From assembly GCA_959599615.1 (NCBI GenBank), contig CAUGKA010000085.1, positions 1 to 8,154 of the forward strand: a DNA stretch of 8,154 bases, read 5' to 3'. Source of the DNA: an uncultured Collinsella sp. (GTDB lineage: Bacteria > Actinomycetota > Coriobacteriia > Coriobacteriales > Coriobacteriaceae). Below are positions 6,005 through 8,154 of this stretch, piece after piece (positions within the stretch are counted from its first letter, which is position 1; every line of letters starts with the position of its first letter). The notes under the pieces are model-generated. The model saw only the letters and a list, made by a program, of their open reading frames with translations. It did not search any database and had not been told where the DNA came from. Both the position numbers and the translations under genes were made by a program.

Positions 6005-7231
6005 ATGAGCAAGGAAAAAGTCATTCTCGCATATTCCGGTGGTCTTGATACATCCGTATGTGTCAAGTGGCTCCAGGACGAGAAGAATCTCGATGTCGTT
6101 TGCGTCTGCGGCAACGTGGGCCAGGAGGAGACCGGCTTGGATGCCAAGAAGCAGAAGGCGCTTGACCTGGGCGTTCTCGATTGCCAGGTGCTCGACCTGC
6201 GCGACGAGTTCTCCGATGAGTTCCTGACCAAGGCCATCGCCGCAAACTCCATGTACGAGAATAAGTACCCGCTGCTCTCCGCCCTGTCTCGCCCGCTGCT
6301 CGCCAAGAAGCTCGTCGAGGTCGCTCACGAGTTTGGCGCGACCTACGTCGCCCACGGCTGCACCGGCAAGGGTAACGACCAGGTTCGTTTTGAGGCTGCC
6401 GTCAAGGCCCTCGACCCCGAGCTTAAGGTTATCGCTCCGGTTCGCGAGTGGGACCTGAAGTGTCGTCCCGACGAGGTCGCCTATGCTCACGCCCACAACG
6501 TGCCGGTTCCCGAGGGTGCCAACGACAACCCCTATTCCATCGATGATAACCTGTGGGGTCGTGCCATCGAGTGCGGTCACCTGGAGGATCCCTGGAACGA
6601 GCCGCTCGACGACGCCTGGGTTATGACCAAGAACCCCGAGGACACGCCCGACACTCCGACTTACACCGAGATTGAGTTTGAGGCCGGCAAGCCCGTCGCC
6701 GTCGACGGCAAGAAGATGAAGCTCTCCGAGATCGTCATCGCCCTCAACAAGATCTCTGGTGACAACGGCTTTGGCCGTCTCGATCTGGTCGAGGACCGTC
6801 TAGTGGGCCTCAAGAGCCGCGAGTGCTATGAGGTTCCCGGCGCCCTGACGCTCATCACCGCCCACAAGGCGCTTGAGGACATTTGCGTCGAGGGCGACCT
6901 GCTCAAGGCCAAGATTAAGCTCGAGCAGGATTGGGCCACCGCCGTGTACAACGGCCAGTGGTACAGCCCGCTCAAAAACGCGCTCGATGCCTTTATGGCC
7001 GACACCCAGAAGTTCGTGACCGGCACCGTCCGTCTGAAGTTCTTTAAGGGCAACTGCCATGTCGTCGGCCGCAAGAGCCCGTTTAGCCTGTATGACTACG
7101 GTCTGGCTACCTACGACCGCGACACTACGTTTGACGAGAAGGCCAGCGCCGGCTTTATCGAGATCGATACGCTGTCGCTCAAGACGTGGGCTAAGGTCCA
7201 GGGCCCCAGCTCTGCTGCCGCCCAGGCCTAG
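6005..7231 (+). CDS. argG: Argininosuccinate synthase
   Basis: This 408-residue cytosolic enzyme joins citrulline and aspartate using ATP to give argininosuccinate, AMP and pyrophosphate, the penultimate step of arginine synthesis. Diagnostic motifs are the N-type pyrophosphatase loop AYSGGLDTS (9-17), the family signature AHGCTGKGNDQVRFE (116-130) with its substrate-contacting residues, and YSIDDNLWGR (177-186). Length is typical of bacterial ArgG (about 400). The frame is open from 5954, but ATG 6005 is correct: AAAGGA lies 7 bases upstream and the family N-terminus MSKEKVILAYSGG follows directly. The C-terminal tail ends in an alanine-rich stretch (about 401-408), which is likely unstructured. 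The gene has a long leader carrying a probable arginine attenuator and is followed by hairpins and then argH on the same strand. Identification is secure. Confidence 0.98.
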   Translation: MSKEKVILAYSGGLDTSVCVKWLQDEKNLDVVCVCGNVGQEETGLDAKKQKALDLGVLDCQVLDLRDEFSDEFLTKAIAANSMYENKYPLLSALSRPLLAKKLVEVAHEFGATYVAHGCTGKGNDQVRFEAAVKALDPELKVIAPVREWDLKCRPDEVAYAHAHNVPVPEGANDNPYSIDDNLWGRAIECGHLEDPWNEPLDDAWVMTKNPEDTPDTPTYTEIEFEAGKPVAVDGKKMKLSEIVIALNKISGDNGFGRLDLVEDRLVGLKSRECYEVPGALTLITAHKALEDICVEGDLLKAKIKLEQDWATAVYNGQWYSPLKNALDAFMADTQKFVTGTVRLKFFKGNCHVVGRKSPFSLYDYGLATYDRDTTFDEKASAGFIEIDTLSLKTWAKVQGPSSAAAQA

Positions 7232-7246
7232 CGCCTCCTTCCTTTG

Positions 7247-7309
7247 GTATCCGCGCGGCCCATCCGCGTGATACATAACGGGCGCATGGGGTCCCCACCT
7301 TTCGTTATG
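7247..7309 (+). repeat. Two tandem hairpin-forming inverted repeats after argG
   Basis: The first, 15 bases after the argG stop, pairs GTATCCGCG (7247-7255) with CGCG-T-GATAC (7265-7274) around a 9-base loop and a 1-base bulge. The second starts at its last base: CATAACG (7274-7280) pairs with CGTTATG (7303-7309), enclosing TGGG/CCCA (7287-7290/7294-7297). Neither is followed by a T-run. They probably structure or stabilise the argG mRNA 3' end and may slow polymerase ahead of the stronger stem at 7385. Confidence 0.5.
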
Positions 7310-7384
7310 CTTGCTGACACTTCTTAACATCGGTGGCCCCTACGTTCCGCCCGCATATATGATGCCGCGTCTGCGGCTGAGTCC

Positions 7385-7414
7385 GAGCCCCGCCGGGGTT
7401 GTCCGGCGGGGCTC
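7385..7414 (+). terminator. Strong GC-rich terminator-like hairpin between argG and argH
   Basis: A perfect 12-base stem, GAGCCCCGCCGG (7385-7396) and CCGGCGGGGCTC (7403-7414), surrounds a 6-base loop. The following bases, CTCCTATCAATTTG, are pyrimidine-rich but lack a classic T-run. The stem is one of the two most stable in the window and lies 150 bases after argG, so it probably ends most argG transcripts. The flank to the left is not T-rich, so it favours the rightward direction. Confidence 0.68.
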
Positions 7415-7464
7415 CTCCTATCAATTTGACGGCCCTGCGCCTATATATATGGGGAGTATCCATT

Positions 7465-7635
7465 ATGTTCAATGCTATCGCGCATGCTTTACTTGCCCTC
7501 GCGCCCGAGTTCGATGCTGCAAAGGTCGAGGACGTTCCTATGAGCCTAAAGGCCTGGATCGATGGTTCGCAGGGCAACATTCGGAGGGAGACGTTGGGCG
7601 CCAAGTGCATGGCGCGTCACTTCTTTGCAAATTAG
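7465..7635 (+). CDS. Small hypothetical protein between argG and argH
   Basis: I do not recognise this 56-residue ORF. It begins MFNAIAHALLALAPEFDAAK and ends AKCMARHFFAN. GGGGAG (7451-7456) is 8 bases before the ATG, a reasonable ribosome binding site. The first 40 codons (for example GAG, TTC, GAT, GTC, GAC, GGC) look like coding sequence of this genome. The N-terminus is mildly hydrophobic for about 13 residues, too short for a membrane segment; the middle has an acidic stretch and SLKAWIDG. It begins 50 bases after the strong hairpin and ends 118 bases before argH. It could be a small accessory protein, the remnant of a longer gene, or a translated leader of argH. It has only three arginine codons and these are not at its end, so it does not resemble the argG leader peptide. 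Confidence 0.45.
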   Translation: MFNAIAHALLALAPEFDAAKVEDVPMSLKAWIDGSQGNIRRETLGAKCMARHFFAN

Positions 7636-7753
7636 CTATATGGCCTCGCACATGGTGGGGAATATGCAAAACTAGCGGTTGAGAAATCGCTTTAGCGACA
7701 GGGCGCATTGCTTTGGGCGCTTGTTTTGGGATTTGATGAAAGGGGACGGTTCC

Positions 7754-8154
7754 ATGGCTCTTTGGGGCGGTCGTTTTGAGGCAGGCGTGGCCGAGGTCAC
7801 GCAGGAGTTTGGCGCGTCGTTGCCGGTTGACAAACATCTCTATAAGCAGGATATCGCCGGATCTAAGGCACATGCCAAGATGCTGGCGGCCCAGGGCATT
7901 ATCAGCGCCGAGGACGAGCAGGCGATTGCCGAGGGCCTGACCGGAATCGAACAGGATATCGATGCCGGCAACTTCACCTTTGATATCAACGACGAGGACA
8001 TTCATATGTCCATCGAAAGCGAGCTGACGCGTCGTATCGGCGAGGCTGGCAAGCGCTTGCATACTGGGCGTTCGCGCAACGACCAGGTGGCGACCGATAC
8101 GCGCCTGGGCGTCAAGGCGCTGGCCAAGGAGCTCATGGAGGCCAATCTTGAGCT
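7754..8154 (+). CDS. argH: Argininosuccinate lyase (5' part, cut by the window edge)
   Basis: The first 133 residues of argininosuccinate lyase, which splits argininosuccinate into arginine and fumarate, are visible; the full protein is usually about 460 residues. Family marks are the N-terminal ALWGGRF (2-8), DIAGSKAHAKML (33-44), EDIHMSIESELTRRIG (81-96) and HTGRSRNDQVATD (103-115), a substrate-binding segment. The ATG has AAAGGGG upstream, 8 bases away. The frame stays open to the last base, so the gene is interrupted only by the window end. It follows argG on the same strand, but a 522-base gap with a strong hairpin separates them, so it may have its own promoter. In 7636-7753 I see no convincing promoter; a TCGC-TTTA-GCGA mini-hairpin (7687-7698) is the only notable sequence. 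Confidence 0.97.
   Translation, partial: MALWGGRFEAGVAEVTQEFGASLPVDKHLYKQDIAGSKAHAKMLAAQGIISAEDEQAIAEGLTGIEQDIDAGNFTFDINDEDIHMSIESELTRRIGEAGKRLHTGRSRNDQVATDTRLGVKALAKELMEANLE

Noticed and set aside
7426..7449. TTGACG followed by TATATATAT as a promoter for the small ORF
   Set aside because: The -35-like hexamer is good, but the TATA-like sequence is only 10-12 bases away; at 17 bases there is no -10 element.
7538..8062. Minus-strand ORF of 174 codons overlapping the start of argH
   Set aside because: argH is clear on the plus strand with its N-terminal and substrate-binding motifs; the antisense frame has no recognisable features.

Overview
The window looks like chromosome from a high-GC actinobacterium of the class Coriobacteriia. 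Collinsella is my best guess, from the overall feel of the proteins, the GC-rich codon third positions, the AAAGGAG-type ribosome binding sites and the AT-richer intergenic DNA. That placement is recognition, not a computed result. Nothing suggests a phage, plasmid, insertion sequence or CRISPR array.

Layout. A metallo-aminopeptidase of family M18 runs leftward (104-1501). DNA polymerase I (polA, 1668-4412) runs rightward from a short divergent intergenic region. polA converges on a leftward Cof-type HAD phosphatase (4623-5450), and the convergent gap holds two inverted repeats, one of them a clear terminator for the HAD gene. A divergent gap of about 550 bases then leads to argG (6005-7231). 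A second gap of about 520 bases, with hairpins, a strong terminator-like stem and one small unrecognised ORF, leads to the start of argH (7754 to the window edge). ArgG and ArgH catalyse the last two steps of arginine synthesis (citrulline + aspartate to argininosuccinate, then to arginine + fumarate). The other genes are housekeeping or degradative and have no evident link to arginine.

The most interesting element is the argG leader. A 24-codon ORF with a strong ribosome binding site (5725-5799) ends in RRQRAISRRR: six of its last ten residues are arginine. Four of its six arginine codons are CGA, which I find nowhere among the arginine codons of argG or the visible part of argH. The final arginine codons lie inside an RNA segment that can pair with a downstream segment. 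That downstream segment can instead pair with the 5' arm of a hairpin followed by five U. This is the 1:2 / 2:3 / 3:4 layout of ribosome-mediated attenuation, here apparently sensing arginine. Two ARG-box-like dyads lie upstream of the probable promoter, so ArgR repression and attenuation may act in series. The leader ORF and its pairings are read directly from the sequence; the regulatory mechanism is inferred.
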